A DNA stretch of 64,000 nucleotides. It comes from Bradyrhizobium niftali. Lineage in GTDB: Bacteria; Pseudomonadota; Alphaproteobacteria; Rhizobiales; Xanthobacteraceae. Position numbers and translations under genes: made by a program. Below, piece by piece: positions 33,654 through 42,662 of the stretch. The notes beneath the pieces are model-generated. The model ran no database searches, had not been told where the DNA came from, and saw nothing but the letters and a program-made list of their open reading frames with translations. The stretch is from assembly GCF_004571025.1 (NCBI RefSeq), contig NZ_SPQT01000014.1:62001-126000 (forward strand). The letters are read 5' to 3'. Every line of letters starts with the position of its first letter. The first letter of the stretch is position 1.

Positions 33654-34243
33654 TGCCAAAGCCCTCGCTCAAAGACGCCATCCTCGACGCCGGCCTCAAG
33701 GTCATGTTCCGGACCGGCTATCACGGCACCAGCGTGCGCGACGTCACCGCTGCGGCGGGTGCGCCGCAGGGGTCCTTCACCAACCATTTCCGCTCCAAGG
33801 AAGCGTTCGCTTCGGAGGTGCTCGACCGCTACTTCGACGTCACCAGGGCGCTGGTCGCAGAAGCGCTTGAGGACACCTCGCTGACGCCGCGCGCGCGCCT
33901 CAAGCGCTATCTCGACATCATCACCGGGCGGCTCGAGGCCGACGGTTATGGTCGTGGCTGTCTGATCGGCGATCTCAGCCTGGAGGCGACCGGCAGCAGC
34001 GAAATGCTGCGCACACGCCTGACCGAGATTTTTGCCGAATGGCGCGTGCCGTTCGCGGCCTGCATCGCCGACGCTCAGGCGCACGGCGAGATCGCATCCG
34101 ATTTCGAGCCCGGGGAGCTCGCCGACTTCCTGCTCGCGTCCTGGCAGGGGGCGATCCTGCGGATGAAGGTCGATCGCAATCCGAAAGCGCTCGAACGTTT
34201 CAAGACCATCGCATTTCAAACCGTGTTCAGGGAGCCGACATGA
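33653..34243 (+). CDS. TetR-family repressor, probable regulator of dbjA
   Basis: 196 residues from the ATG at 33653 (MPKPSLKDAIL); an upstream in-frame ATG at 33644 falls inside the promoter's -10 and could not be transcribed from it. The helix-turn-helix reads TSVRDVTAAAGAPQGSFTNHF. The palindrome over its own promoter suggests autoregulation. Its stop overlaps the dehalogenase start (ATGA), so repressor and enzyme share one mRNA and the enzyme is presumably induced when ligand releases TetR. Confidence 0.88.
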   Translation: MPKPSLKDAILDAGLKVMFRTGYHGTSVRDVTAAAGAPQGSFTNHFRSKEAFASEVLDRYFDVTRALVAEALEDTSLTPRARLKRYLDIITGRLEADGYGRGCLIGDLSLEATGSSEMLRTRLTEIFAEWRVPFAACIADAQAHGEIASDFEPGELADFLLASWQGAILRMKVDRNPKALERFKTIAFQTVFREPT

Positions 34244-35172
34244 GCAAGCCAATCGAGATCGAGATTCGCAACGCGCCCGTGCTGGGAAGCAGCATGGCTT
34301 ATCGCGAGACGGGTGCGCAGGATGCGCCGGTCGTGCTGTTTCTGCACGGCAACCCAACCTCGTCGCACATCTGGCGCAACATCCTGCCGTTGGTGTCACC
34401 GGTCGCGCATTGCATTGCGCCCGATCTCATCGGCCTCGGCCAATCCGGCAAGCCCGACATCGCCTACCGCTTCTTCGACCATGTCCGCTATCTCGATGCG
34501 TTCATCGAACAGCGCGGCATCACATCGGCCTATCTCGTCGCGCAGGACTGGGGCACCGCGCTCGCATTTCATCTCGCCGCGCGCCGGCCGGATTTCGTGC
34601 GCGGATTAGCCTTCATGGAATTCATCCGCCCGATGCCGACCTGGCAGGATTTCCACCATACCGAGGTCGCGGAGGAGCAAGACCATGCCGAGGCGGCGAG
34701 AGCGGTCTTTCGCAAGTTCAGGACGCCTGGCGAGGGTGAGGCCATGATCCTCGAGGCGAATGCGTTCGTCGAGCGCGTTCTGCCCGGCGGAATCGTCCGC
34801 AAGCTCAGCGACGAAGAGATGGCGCCCTATCGTGCGCCGTTCCCGACGCCCGAGAGCCGTCGCCCCGTTCTTGCGTTTCCCCGCGAACTGCCGATCGCGG
34901 GAGAGCCTGCCGATGTCTATGAGGCGCTCCAATCCGCCCACGCGGCGCTGGCCGCATCTTCCTATCCGAAACTGCTATTCACGGGCGAACCGGGCGCGCT
35001 GGTCTCGCCGGAATTTGCCGGGCGGTTTGCGGCCTCGCTTAGGCATTGCGCGTTGATCCGGCTCGGCGCGGGATTGCATTATCTGCAGGAGGACCACGCT
35101 GACGCAATCGGCCGATCGGTGGCCGGCTGGATCGCCGGCATCGAGGCGGTGCGTCCGCAGCTCGCCGCGTGA
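34240..35172 (+). CDS. dbjA: Haloalkane dehalogenase DbjA
   Basis: Hydrolyses halogenated alkanes to alcohol and halide. 310 residues, the size of DbjA. Active-site residues fall at the known DbjA numbers: halide-binding Asn38 (HGNPT) and Trp104, nucleophile Asp103 (AQDWG), acid Glu127 (FMEF), base His280 (GLHYLQEDH). The DbjA-specific loop HHTEVAEE near 139-146 is present. It is preceded by a coupled TetR gene and followed by an Rdx-family and a GNAT gene. The native substrate in rhizobia is unknown. Confidence 0.95.
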   Translation: MSKPIEIEIRNAPVLGSSMAYRETGAQDAPVVLFLHGNPTSSHIWRNILPLVSPVAHCIAPDLIGLGQSGKPDIAYRFFDHVRYLDAFIEQRGITSAYLVAQDWGTALAFHLAARRPDFVRGLAFMEFIRPMPTWQDFHHTEVAEEQDHAEAARAVFRKFRTPGEGEAMILEANAFVERVLPGGIVRKLSDEEMAPYRAPFPTPESRRPVLAFPRELPIAGEPADVYEALQSAHAALAASSYPKLLFTGEPGALVSPEFAGRFAASLRHCALIRLGAGLHYLQEDHADAIGRSVAGWIAGIEAVRPQLAA

Positions 35173-35183
35173 GGAGGGATGCG

Positions 35184-35411
35184 ATGTCGGATGTGACGAT
35201 CATTTATTGCCGTCCCTGCGGCTACGAGAAGCGTGCGAAGGAAGTTGCCGCGGCGCTGCGCCGGCAACTGGCGCTGGAGGCGGATCTCGTGGCCGGCAAG
35301 GGCGGCATCTTTCAGGTCAAACTCTGCGACAAGATTGTCGCCAGCCGCAGCAAGGGCCATTTTCCCGGCACCGACGAGATCGTCGCGGCCGTTACCGCGG
35401 CGCGGCATTGA
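35184..35411 (+). CDS. Rdx/SelW-family CxxC protein
   Basis: 75 residues. The N-terminus reads VTIIYCRPCGYEKRAKEVAAAL, the redox CxxC of the selenoprotein W/T/H-related Rdx family, here with two cysteines and no selenocysteine. The start chosen has GAGGAGGG five bases upstream; GTG at 35169 is in frame but less likely. It lies 11 bases after dbjA and 17 before the GNAT gene, all in one operon. Thioredoxin-like redox role inferred. Confidence 0.85.
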   Translation: MSDVTIIYCRPCGYEKRAKEVAAALRRQLALEADLVAGKGGIFQVKLCDKIVASRSKGHFPGTDEIVAAVTAARH

Positions 35412-35428
35412 TCCGGGGAGGTACGCAG

Positions 35429-35860
35429 ATGTCGGTTGTCTGGAACGAAGGTCTGGCGGCAATCGACTGGAACGAGCTTTCCGCGCTCTACCGCATCGCT
35501 CCGCTCGGCAACAAGACACCAGCCGATCTCGCGCTCGTGTTCGGCAACAGCATGTTCAGTGCCTTCGCTTATGACCAGCGCCGGCTGGTGGGCGCCGGCC
35601 GGGCGCTGGCGGACGGCCGCGACTGCGCCTATCTCTGTGACGTCGCGGTGCACCCGGACTGTCAGGGGCAAGGCCTCGGCCGCGAGATCATCGAGCGGCT
35701 GCTGGCGCGATGCCGCGGACATCGCAAAATCATCCTCTACGCGGTGCCTGGCAAAGAGGGCTTTTATGAGCGTCTCGGCTTCCGCCGGATGACGACGGCC
35801 ATGGCGATTTTCGACGACCAGGCCAGCGCCTATCAGCGCGGCTATCTGACCGCCCCTTAA
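35429..35860 (+). CDS. GNAT-family N-acetyltransferase
   Basis: 143 residues. The acetyl-CoA site reads DVAVHPDCQGQGLGREIIERLL (Q/RxxGxG/A) and ends FYERLGFRRM, both family signatures. The substrate is unknown. The start is the ATG with GGGGAGG nine bases upstream. Last gene of the TetR-dbjA operon, although its link to dehalogenation is unclear. Confidence 0.88.
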   Translation: MSVVWNEGLAAIDWNELSALYRIAPLGNKTPADLALVFGNSMFSAFAYDQRRLVGAGRALADGRDCAYLCDVAVHPDCQGQGLGREIIERLLARCRGHRKIILYAVPGKEGFYERLGFRRMTTAMAIFDDQASAYQRGYLTAP

Positions 35861-36282
35861 GCTGCCGCTGCGCTGCACCCGTCCGGTGCATCGGGAAATC
35901 CGTCCAGAACGACCCCGTCGCCCCTCTTTCAACAGCCGGGCGTGGTCCATAGATTGACGTCAGCTTAAAACGTGACGGAACATTGTGCGGCCGAAATCAT
36001 CAAAACTTCATGGCGCCTGCGCAGGATTGCCATGGAGATTCGCGTCAGCCTTGCCGCCGAAAGCGCCAAACCGTGCATCCGGAGCCTGCAACCCTGCCTA
36101 AAATATTGAAGGCACGTGATTTTGTTCGAATTGACGAATTCCACTCCGCCGCAAAACGCGCTAGTGGAGGGGCAGGGGGCACGCGCGATGCCGGAGCCGG
36201 CGGCGAGGGTTCGTTGAGTGCCTGTACGTCGTCCGTCTGTTCGCCGGCCGTCCTGGCCGTTGAAGCGTTGTTCGAGGTCTAG
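35861..36282. other. 422-base gap with no gene recognised
   Basis: Frames on both strands are low in protein-like composition. A dyad TTCG-N6-CGAA sits at the TTCGAATTGACGAA stretch near 36125-36140 and could be a regulator site for the downstream membrane-protein gene. A tiny frame ends before it. Nothing else was seen. Confidence 0.5.
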
Positions 36283-37338
36283 ATGCTGGAAGCCATACGC
36301 AGGGCGACGACGTTGCTGCGGCAGAAGCAAATCCTGCATAAGCTTGGAGTTGTGATCAGCGTCGCGGTCATCGGCATCGCTTGCTATGTGCTGTACCACA
36401 TGCTGCGCGGCATCGACTTCAACGAGGTGATCGAGGCGATCAAGAGCACCGAGCCGAGCCAGATTGCGATGGCGGCGCTGTTCGTGGCCGCGGGCTATTT
36501 CACCCTGACCTTCTACGACCTGTTCGCCGTGCGCGCGATCGGCCACGCCCACGTGCCTTACCGCATCAATGCGCTCGCCGCCTTCACCAGCTATTCGATC
36601 GGCCACAATGTCGGCGCCAGCGTCTTCACCGGCGGCGCGGTGCGCTACCGCATCTATTCGGCCTATGGGCTGAACGCGATCGACGTCGCAAAGATCTGCT
36701 TCCTCGCCGGCCTGACCTTCTGGCTCGGCAATGCCGCTGTGCTGGGGCTCGGCATCTCCTACCATCCGGAGGCGGCGGCCTCGATCGACCAGCTTCCGCC
36801 CTGGCTGAACCGGACGCTGGCGCTGATGATCATCGTGGGACTGGTCGGCTATGTGGTCTGGGTCTGGACCCAGCCGCGCGTGGTCGGCCGCGGGCCCTGG
36901 ACCGTGGTGCTGCCGGGCGGGCCGCTGACGCTGCTCCAGATTGCGATCGGCATCATCGATCTCGGCTTCTGCGCGCTCGCGATGTACGTGCTGGTCCCGG
37001 ACGAGCCCAATCTCGGCTTCGTCGTGGTCGCGGTGATCTTCGTCTCGGCGACCCTGCTCGGCTTTGCCAGCCACTCGCCCGGGGGCCTCGGGGTGTTCGA
37101 CGCCGCCATGCTGGTCGGCCTCTGGCAGATGGACCGGGAGGAACTCCTCGGCGGCATGCTGCTGTTCCGCGTCCTCTATTATCTGTCCCCCTTCGTCATA
37201 TCTGTAATCTTGCTGACGTTTCGCGAAGTTATAATCGGCGCCCGATCGAAGCGTTTGCAGCAGGCGGCGCTCAAGCTCGACCCCGGCCCGGCGCGTGAAG
37301 CCGCCTATGTGAGAGAGCGCAGCGACAGCGGCGCCTGA
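36283..37338 (+). CDS. Lysylphosphatidylglycerol-synthase-TM / UPF0104 family membrane protein
   Basis: 351 residues, about eight hydrophobic segments. It shows the UPF0104 landmarks YSIGHNVGASVFTGGAVRYR and SHSPGGLGVFDAAML. The family is the flippase-like half of MprF; without the catalytic half it is a lipid or lipid-linked transport candidate. It is 57 bases upstream of phoR on the same strand, so it may be read with the Pho operon, but the context is not proof. Confidence 0.85.
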   Translation: MLEAIRRATTLLRQKQILHKLGVVISVAVIGIACYVLYHMLRGIDFNEVIEAIKSTEPSQIAMAALFVAAGYFTLTFYDLFAVRAIGHAHVPYRINALAAFTSYSIGHNVGASVFTGGAVRYRIYSAYGLNAIDVAKICFLAGLTFWLGNAAVLGLGISYHPEAAASIDQLPPWLNRTLALMIIVGLVGYVVWVWTQPRVVGRGPWTVVLPGGPLTLLQIAIGIIDLGFCALAMYVLVPDEPNLGFVVVAVIFVSATLLGFASHSPGGLGVFDAAMLVGLWQMDREELLGGMLLFRVLYYLSPFVISVILLTFREVIIGARSKRLQQAALKLDPGPAREAAYVRERSDSGA

Positions 37339-37395
37339 TCGGCCAAGCCTTCAGGACAGGGCCGTCAGGACAAGCCCTTAGGAGAAGCCCGCCCG

Positions 37396-38694
37396 ATGGC
37401 GATCGACGCCCCCTCGTCTCCCACCGCGCAGCCCTGGTCCGACCGGCTGCGGCACTCGACGATCATCCTGATCGCCGCGGCGCTGGCGCTGTCGGTCGTG
37501 GTCTCGCTCGGCGAATTGTCGGCGTTGCACGCCATTGCCGTGTTCCTCTGCATCGCCGCTGCGGCGCTGATCCCCTGGCGGCTGCACGACACCGCCGCCT
37601 CGCGCGACGATGTCAGGCGCATCAATCCGGTCGAGAGCGCCGCGGTGGCCGCGGTCGTCGCCGGCATGCCGGACCCGGCGGTGCTGCTCGACCGCGCCGG
37701 CCGCGTCATCCATCTCAACGCGGCCGCGGCCCAGCTCGCGCCGGCGCTGCGCCGGAACGAGCTCGCCCAGTTCGCGCTGCGCTCGCCGGAGATCATCACG
37801 GCGTTGCGCGAGTCGATCGCGACCACCGAGCCGCGGCGCGCGACCTATCTCGACCATGTCCCGGTCGATCGCTGGATGGAGCTGATCATCACGCCGGTGC
37901 CGGTGCCGACCACCTTCGGCGGCGCCGACAAATGCATGCTGATGACCTTCCACGACCAGACGCCGCTGCGCCGGGTCGAGGAGATGCGCGCCGACTTCGT
38001 CGCCAATGCCAGCCACGAGCTGCGCACGCCGCTCGCCGCGCTGTCCGGCTTCATCGACACGCTCCAGGGCCAGGCCAAGGACGACCCCAAGGCGCGCGAG
38101 CGCTTCCTCGGCATCATGCACAACCAGGCCACCCGCATGGCGCGCCTGATCGACGATCTGCTTTCGCTGTCGCGGGTCGAGCTGTCGGCCCATGTGCGGC
38201 CCGACACCCTGGTCGACCTGCTGCCGATCATCCGCCAGGTCGCCGACGGGCTCGAGCCGCTGGCGCGCGAGCGCCAGGTCGAGGTCGAGATCCATCTGCC
38301 GGAGCCGCCGGTGATGATCGCGGGCGACCGCGAGGAACTGCTCCGCCTGTTCGAGAACCTGATCGAGAACGCGCTCAAATACGGTGCCTCGGGCGGACGC
38401 GTCATCGTGTCACTGACCTCGGGCGCCGCCACTGATGGAACTCAGGAAATCCGGGTCATGGTCCGGGATTTCGGCCCCGGCATCGCGCCCGAGCACCTGC
38501 CGCGGCTGACCGAGCGGTTCTACCGGGTCGACGTCGGCGACAGCCGCTTGCAGGGCGGGACCGGGCTCGGATTATCGCTGGTGAAACATATTCTTAACCG
38601 GCATCGCGGCCGGCTTGTGATCGAAAGCGTGCCGAAACAGGGCGCCACTTTCACCGCCTGCTTTCCCCAGGTCAGGGCTCCGGCGACAGCCTGA
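37396..38694 (+). CDS. phoR: Phosphate-regulon sensor histidine kinase PhoR
   Basis: 432 residues. Two membrane segments at about 22-60, a PAS-like domain at 80-190, a HisKA domain with phospho-acceptor His207 (NASHELRTPL), and an ATPase domain with NLIENALKYG, DFGPGI and GGTGLGLSLVKHI. It phosphorylates PhoB under phosphate limitation and is held off by PstSCAB and PhoU. It precedes pstS with the PHO box between them; the rest of the Pho genes follow on the same strand. Confidence 0.93.
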   Translation: MAIDAPSSPTAQPWSDRLRHSTIILIAAALALSVVVSLGELSALHAIAVFLCIAAAALIPWRLHDTAASRDDVRRINPVESAAVAAVVAGMPDPAVLLDRAGRVIHLNAAAAQLAPALRRNELAQFALRSPEIITALRESIATTEPRRATYLDHVPVDRWMELIITPVPVPTTFGGADKCMLMTFHDQTPLRRVEEMRADFVANASHELRTPLAALSGFIDTLQGQAKDDPKARERFLGIMHNQATRMARLIDDLLSLSRVELSAHVRPDTLVDLLPIIRQVADGLEPLARERQVEVEIHLPEPPVMIAGDREELLRLFENLIENALKYGASGGRVIVSLTSGAATDGTQEIRVMVRDFGPGIAPEHLPRLTERFYRVDVGDSRLQGGTGLGLSLVKHILNRHRGRLVIESVPKQGATFTACFPQVRAPATA

Positions 38695-38721
38695 AACTCA
38701 AGCGATTTCAATTGCTTGAGG

Positions 38722-38739
38722 CTGTCATCCGACTGTCAC
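38722..38739 (+). promoter_or_regulatory. PHO box upstream of pstS
   Basis: CTGTCAT-CCGA-CTGTCAC: two 7-base half-sites with a 4-base spacer, a full match to the alphaproteobacterial PhoB site CTGTCAT-N4-CTGTCAC. It lies 100 bases before the pstS start and 28 after the phoR stop. Confidence 0.9.
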
Positions 38740-38838
38740 TAAACCTTCGTAAAAGCACAGCCGACCGCTCCTAAAGGGGCGGCACGGGGAGCGCGATCGG
38801 GCGCGGATGGCGCTTCGCTCCCCTGTATGGAGACCAGC

Positions 38839-39852
38839 ATGAATTTCCTCAAAACATTCGTCGCTGCCGGCTTGGTCGCCGCATCGACGACAGCAGCCTT
38901 TGCTGCCGACATCACCGGCGCCGGCGCGACGTTCCCGTTCCCGATCTATTCCAAGTGGGCTGACGCCTACAAGAAGGAGACCGGCAACGGTCTGAACTAC
39001 CAGTCGATCGGTTCCGGCGGCGGCATCAAGCAGATCCAGGCCAAGACCGTGACCTTCGGCGCCAGCGACGCGCCGCTCAAGGCCGAGCAGCTCGAGAAGG
39101 ACGGCCTCGTCCAGTGGCCGATGGTGATGGGTGCCATCGTTCCCGTCGTCAACATCGAGGGCGTGAAGCCGGGCGAAATGGTGTTCGACGGCGAGACGCT
39201 CGCCAGCATCTATCTCGGCAAGATCACCAAGTGGGACGATGCCGCGATCAAGAAGCTCAATCCGAACCTGAAGCTGCCCTCGGACGCGATCACCGTGGTC
39301 CGCCGCTCGGACGGTTCGGGCACCACCTTCAACTTCACCAACTATCTCTCCAAGGCCAGCGCGGACTGGAAGAGCAAGGTCGGCGAGGGCACGGCCGTCG
39401 AGTGGCCGGTCGGCGTCGGCGCCAAGGGCAACGAGGGCGTGTCCGGCAACATCGGCCAGACCAAGAACTCGATCGGCTACGTCGAGTACGCCTATGCCAA
39501 GCAGAACAAGCTGACCTACGCCGGTCTCGTCAACAAGGCCGGCAAGCCGGTGCAGCCGACCGTCGAGGCCTTCCAGGCGGCCGCCTCGAACGCCGACTGG
39601 GCCAAGGCACCCGGCTACTACGTCATCCTGACCGACCAGCCCGGCGAGAAGTCCTGGCCGATCACGGCGGCGACCTTCATCCTCATGCACAAGGATGCCA
39701 CCGACAAGGCGGCCTCGCAGGAAGCCATCAAGTTCTTCCGCTGGGCCTTCAAGAACGGCGGCAAGGCGGCTGAAGAGCTCGACTACATCCCGATGCCCGA
39801 GGGTGTCGTGACCCTGATCGAGAAGACCTGGGCTGCCGAGATCAAGAGCTAA
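38839..39852 (+). CDS. pstS: Phosphate-binding periplasmic protein PstS
   Basis: 337 residues, high-affinity phosphate binder. Signal peptide MNFLKTFVAAGLVAASTTAAFA; phosphate ligands in ITGAGATFPFPIYSKW, the SIGSGGGIKQI loop and RSDGSGTTFNFTNYL. The start is the ATG with GGAG six bases upstream; an in-frame ATG four codons earlier is the sequence that supplies that site. Under the PHO box. A hairpin at 39897-39928 follows it. Confidence 0.95.
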   Translation: MNFLKTFVAAGLVAASTTAAFAADITGAGATFPFPIYSKWADAYKKETGNGLNYQSIGSGGGIKQIQAKTVTFGASDAPLKAEQLEKDGLVQWPMVMGAIVPVVNIEGVKPGEMVFDGETLASIYLGKITKWDDAAIKKLNPNLKLPSDAITVVRRSDGSGTTFNFTNYLSKASADWKSKVGEGTAVEWPVGVGAKGNEGVSGNIGQTKNSIGYVEYAYAKQNKLTYAGLVNKAGKPVQPTVEAFQAAASNADWAKAPGYYVILTDQPGEKSWPITAATFILMHKDATDKAASQEAIKFFRWAFKNGGKAAEELDYIPMPEGVVTLIEKTWAAEIKS

Positions 39853-39896
39853 GCACTCCTGTCCCGGACAGCGCGCCGGGATCTCAAAAGACCTCC

Positions 39897-39928
39897 GCTC
39901 CGGATCGGCCCAGCGCCGCATCCGGAGC
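39897..39928 (+). promoter_or_regulatory. Intercistronic hairpin after pstS
   Basis: GCTCCGGAT (39897-39905), a 14-base loop and ATCCGGAGC (39920-39928) form a 9-bp stem between pstS and pstC with no T-run after it. It could stabilise pstS mRNA or partly end transcription, raising binding protein over permease. Confidence 0.6.
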
Positions 39929-39984
39929 GCAAGACCAACAACAAGACCGACAGCAAGCGTATATAACGGGTACAGGGGATCGGC

Positions 39985-40983
39985 GTGGCAGAGATGGCCG
40001 TTCAGAGCGATATAATCGACGACGCCGGACCGTATGATCGTGCCAAGGCCTTGAGCGCGTTCAAGCTCGGCGACGTTACCTTCTACTGGATCACGCGGCT
40101 CTCCGCGATCTCGGTGCTGCTGATCCTCGGCGGCATCATCGTTTCGCTGATCGTCGGCGCTTTCCCCGCGATCAAGGAATACGGCCTGTCGTTCCTGTGG
40201 ACGCAGCGCTGGGCGCCGTCGGCGGATCCGCCCGTGCTCGGCGCACTCGGGCCAATGTACGGCACGCTCGTCACCTCCTTCATCGCGATGCTGATTGCCA
40301 TTCCCGTTGGCCTCGGCATTGCGATCTTCCTCACCGAGCTCTGTCCGCAATGGCTGCGCCGCCCGATCGGGATGGCGATCGAGCTGCTCGCCGGCATTCC
40401 CTCGATCATCTACGGCATGTGGGGCTTCTTCGTGCTGGGCCCGTTCCTGGCCAACACCTTCCAGCCCTTCATGATCAAGATCTTCGACGGCGTCCCCGTC
40501 TTGGGCGCGATCTTCGCGGGGCCCCCGTCTTATCTCAGCCTGTTCAACTCCGCGCTGATCCTCGCCATCATGGTGCTGCCCTTCATCACCTCGATCTCGG
40601 TCGACGTGTTCAAGACGGTGCCGCCGGTGCTGAAGGAGGCCGCCTACGGCGTCGGCTGCACCACCTGGGAAGTCGTGCGCAGCGTGGTGATCCCCTACAC
40701 CCGCGTCGGCGTCATTGGCGGCGTCATGCTGGCGCTGGGGCGCGCGCTCGGCGAGACCATGGCGGTGACGTTCATCATCGGCAACTCGTTCCGCATCTCG
40801 GGGTCGATCTTCGCGCCGGGCACCACGATCTCGGCGGCGATCGCATCCGAGTTCGCCGAGAGCGACGGCCTGCACCAGTCCGGCCTGATCCTGCTCGGCC
40901 TCCTGCTGTTCGTGCTGACGTTCTTCGTGCTCGCAGCGGCACGGCTGATGCTGATGCGGCTGGAAAAGAAGGCGGGGAACTGA
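39985..40983 (+). CDS. pstC: Phosphate ABC transporter permease PstC
   Basis: 332 residues with six or more membrane segments; GIPSIIYGMWGFFVLGPF and the coupling region EAAYGVGCTTWEVVRSVVIPY identify it. The start is GTG at 39985 with AGGGGAT upstream. The N-terminal 35 residues are polar and longer than in enteric PstC. pstA begins five bases after its stop. Confidence 0.94.
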   Translation: MAEMAVQSDIIDDAGPYDRAKALSAFKLGDVTFYWITRLSAISVLLILGGIIVSLIVGAFPAIKEYGLSFLWTQRWAPSADPPVLGALGPMYGTLVTSFIAMLIAIPVGLGIAIFLTELCPQWLRRPIGMAIELLAGIPSIIYGMWGFFVLGPFLANTFQPFMIKIFDGVPVLGAIFAGPPSYLSLFNSALILAIMVLPFITSISVDVFKTVPPVLKEAAYGVGCTTWEVVRSVVIPYTRVGVIGGVMLALGRALGETMAVTFIIGNSFRISGSIFAPGTTISAAIASEFAESDGLHQSGLILLGLLLFVLTFFVLAAARLMLMRLEKKAGN

Positions 40984-40987
40984 CGCC

Positions 40988-41833
40988 ATGAACCCGATCT
41001 ATTCACGCCGCCGCCGCAAGGACTTCGTCATCCGAGGCCTCTGCATGGCCGCCGCCGCCTTCGGCGTTACCTGGCTTGCGCTGATCCTGATCACGCTGCT
41101 CTACAACGGCATCGCCGGTCTGAACCTTGAGATTTTCGTGGCAGACACGCCGCCTCCGGGCTCGACCGAAGGCGGCCTGCGCAATGCCATCGTCGGTTCG
41201 ATCATCATGACCGTGCTCGGCGTCGGCATCGGCGCGCCGCTCGGCCTGTTCGCCGGCACCTATCTCGCCGAGTACGGCCGCAACGACAAGCTGACCTCGG
41301 TGATCCGCTTCATCAACGACATCCTGCTCTCGGCGCCCTCGATCATCATCGGCCTGTTCATCTACGGCGCGGTGGTGGTGCCGATGCGCGGCTTCTCGGC
41401 GATCGCAGGCTCCCTCGCGCTCGCCGTCATCGTCATCCCGGTGGTGCTGCGCACGACCGAGGACATGCTGCTGCTGGTGCCGAACGCGCTGCGCGAGGCG
41501 GCGTCCGCCCTCGGCCTGCCGCGCTCGCTGGTGATCAAGCGCATCGCCTATCGCGCCGCCCGCTCCGGCCTCATCACCGGCGTGCTGCTCGCAACCGCCC
41601 GCGTCGCCGGCGAGACCGCGCCGCTGCTCTTCACCGCGCTGTCGAACCAGTTCTTCAGCCTCGGCCTGAACAAGACGATGGCCAACCTGCCGGTCACCAT
41701 CAACAACTTCGTCCAGAGCCCCTACGCCTATTGGAAGCAGCTGGCCTGGAGCGGCGCGCTGCTGATCACGATTACCGTTCTTGCCCTGAATATTGGCGCG
41801 CGCATCCTTGGCGCCGAGAGGACCGCAAAATGA
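40988..41833 (+). CDS. pstA: Phosphate ABC transporter permease PstA
   Basis: 281 residues. Membrane segments throughout, with SAPSIIIGLFIYGAVV and the coupling region REAASALGLPRSLVIKRIAYR. Partners PstC in the channel. Stop overlaps pstB start by four bases (ATGA). Confidence 0.94.
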   Translation: MNPIYSRRRRKDFVIRGLCMAAAAFGVTWLALILITLLYNGIAGLNLEIFVADTPPPGSTEGGLRNAIVGSIIMTVLGVGIGAPLGLFAGTYLAEYGRNDKLTSVIRFINDILLSAPSIIIGLFIYGAVVVPMRGFSAIAGSLALAVIVIPVVLRTTEDMLLLVPNALREAASALGLPRSLVIKRIAYRAARSGLITGVLLATARVAGETAPLLFTALSNQFFSLGLNKTMANLPVTINNFVQSPYAYWKQLAWSGALLITITVLALNIGARILGAERTAK

Positions 41834-42651
41834 GTGAGCTTTCCGTATCGATGAGCGCGGCCGGTGGTTTGCCCCAGGCGCCGGTGTTGCCCGAGGCCCC
41901 GGCCAAGGTGACGGTGCGCAACCTCAACTTCTATTACGGCGAGCACCACGCGCTGAAGAACATCAACCTGACGCTCGGCGCCAACCGCGTCACCGCGTTC
42001 ATCGGCCCGTCGGGGTGCGGCAAGTCGACCCTGCTGCGCATCTTCAACCGGATGTACGACCTCTATCCGGGTCAGCGCGCCACCGGCCAGCTCATGCTCG
42101 ACCAGACCAACATCCTCGACGGCAAGCTCGACCTCAATCTGCTGCGCGCCCGGGTCGGCATGGTGTTCCAGAAGCCGACGCCGTTCCCGATGACGATCTA
42201 CGAGAACATCGCCTTCGGCATCCGCCTCTACGAGAAGATCTCGAAGTCCGAGATGGACGACCGCGTCGAGAAGGCGCTGCGCGGCGGCGCGCTGTGGAAC
42301 GAGGTCAAGGACAAGCTCAACGCCTCCGGCCTGTCGCTCTCCGGCGGCCAGCAGCAGCGCCTCTGCATCGCCCGCACCGTCGCGGTGCGGCCCGAGGTGA
42401 TCCTGTTCGACGAGCCCTGCTCGGCGCTCGACCCGATCTCGACCGCCAAGGTCGAGGAGCTGATCCAGGAACTGTCCGAGAACTACACGATCGCGATCGT
42501 CACCCACAACATGCAGCAGGCGGCGCGCGTCTCCGACAAGACCGCCTTCATGTATCTCGGCGAGCTGATCGAGTTCGACGACACCAGCAAGATCTTCACG
42601 TCGCCGAGCGACCGGCGCACGCAGGATTACATCACCGGCCGGTTCGGCTGA
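41830..42651 (+). CDS. pstB: Phosphate ABC transporter ATPase PstB
   Basis: 273 residues. Walker A GPSGCGKST, FQKPTPFPMTIYENIAFG, signature LSGGQQQRLCIAR, Walker B EVILFDEPCSALDP, switch His in VTHNMQQAARVSD. The N-terminal 30 residues before NLNFYYGEHHALK are a low-complexity extension. phoU follows after 11 bases. Confidence 0.95.
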   Translation: MSELSVSMSAAGGLPQAPVLPEAPAKVTVRNLNFYYGEHHALKNINLTLGANRVTAFIGPSGCGKSTLLRIFNRMYDLYPGQRATGQLMLDQTNILDGKLDLNLLRARVGMVFQKPTPFPMTIYENIAFGIRLYEKISKSEMDDRVEKALRGGALWNEVKDKLNASGLSLSGGQQQRLCIARTVAVRPEVILFDEPCSALDPISTAKVEELIQELSENYTIAIVTHNMQQAARVSDKTAFMYLGELIEFDDTSKIFTSPSDRRTQDYITGRFG

Positions 42652-42662
42652 GGAGACGGGAC

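Noticed and set aside
35983..36282. A 99-codon frame directly before the UPF0104 gene.
   Set aside because: Composition is not protein-like, it has no ribosome site, and it abuts rather than extends the membrane protein.
38725..40989. A 754-codon minus-strand open frame opposite pstS and pstC.
   Set aside because: Antisense shadow of confirmed Pst genes; composition dominated by Asp, Arg, His and Gly typical of reverse-frame translation.
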